Of a stretch of DNA of 21,078 nucleotides, positions 21,023 through 21,078 are shown piece after piece (the first letter of the stretch is position 1; each line of letters opens with the position of its first letter). The notes beneath the pieces are model-generated. The model searched no databases and was not told the origin of the DNA. It saw nothing but the letters and a program-made list of their open reading frames with translations. The stretch covers positions 8,156 through 29,233 of the forward strand of contig PLTL01000360.1 of assembly GCA_003164475.1 (NCBI GenBank), written 5' to 3'. Origin of the DNA: Candidatus Dormiibacterota bacterium. Its GTDB lineage: Bacteria > Chloroflexota > Dormibacteria > UBA8260 > Bog-877. The position numbers and the translations under genes are program-made.

Positions 21023-21050
21023 CCCGAAGCGAAGTAGTCCGAAGTTCGGG
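21023..21050. repeat. Inverted repeat with CGAAG repeats at the right edge
   Basis: CCCGAA (21023-21028) and TTCGGG (21045-21050) can pair around a 16-base loop, and CGAAG occurs three times within the span. It lies just upstream of the excisionase-like remnant on the minus strand, where an operator or promoter element would be expected. Its role is unknown. Confidence 0.35.
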
Positions 21051-21078
21051 AAGCAGCTGAACTCAGCACGAGTTGGGG

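Overview
The window is about 21 kb of very GC-rich bacterial DNA, roughly two thirds G+C by eye. Starts are often GTG or TTG, genes frequently overlap by a few bases, and several start codons sit six or seven bases after a -10-like hexamer with no ribosome binding site, which is the leaderless arrangement. A mycothiol-dependent-type (maleylpyruvate isomerase family) protein, an AlkK/FadD-type acyl-CoA ligase and a chain of membrane mannosyltransferase-like proteins suggest an actinomycete-like or Chloroflexota/Dormibacterota-like soil bacterium. The taxonomy is inference; no marker gene here settles it.

Layout, left to right. Positions 1-820 (minus): a MarR regulator and the first 54 codons of a drug-efflux MFS transporter, overlapping ATGA, behind a recognisable promoter. 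1084-2035 (plus): three small genes matching the DsrE/DsrF/DsrH (TusD/C/B) sulfur-relay heterohexamer, with no other sulfur genes in view. 2331-10746 (plus): seven tightly packed or overlapping genes: quinolinate synthase (nadA), methylthioadenosine phosphorylase, a membrane protein with a probable PH-like domain, a PMT/GT39 protein mannosyltransferase, a large orphan GT-C-like membrane protein, a PIG-V-like mannosyltransferase and an amidohydrolase. 10794-14896 (plus): a GT4 glycosyltransferase overlapping a CynX-like MFS transporter, then a mycothiol-dependent-type enzyme and a metallo-beta-lactamase-fold hydrolase.

14956-15564 (minus): ribonuclease HII. 15943-17508 (plus): another orphan polytopic GT-C-like membrane protein, ending ten bases from a convergent acyl-CoA ligase (17519-19150, minus). 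19286-19869 (minus): a probable type II toxin-antitoxin pair in locally lower-GC DNA. 20340-20618 (plus): a small conserved protein behind a clear promoter. The last few hundred bases hold what looks like a frameshifted excisionase-type HTH gene, so the right end resembles the edge of an accessory region.

The most coherent theme is envelope glycosylation: four polytopic proteins resembling lipid-phosphate-sugar-dependent transferases and one cytosolic GT4 enzyme within 7 kb, three of the membrane proteins being in one apparent operon with NAD and methylthioadenosine genes. I found no tRNA, rRNA, CRISPR array or intact insertion sequence.
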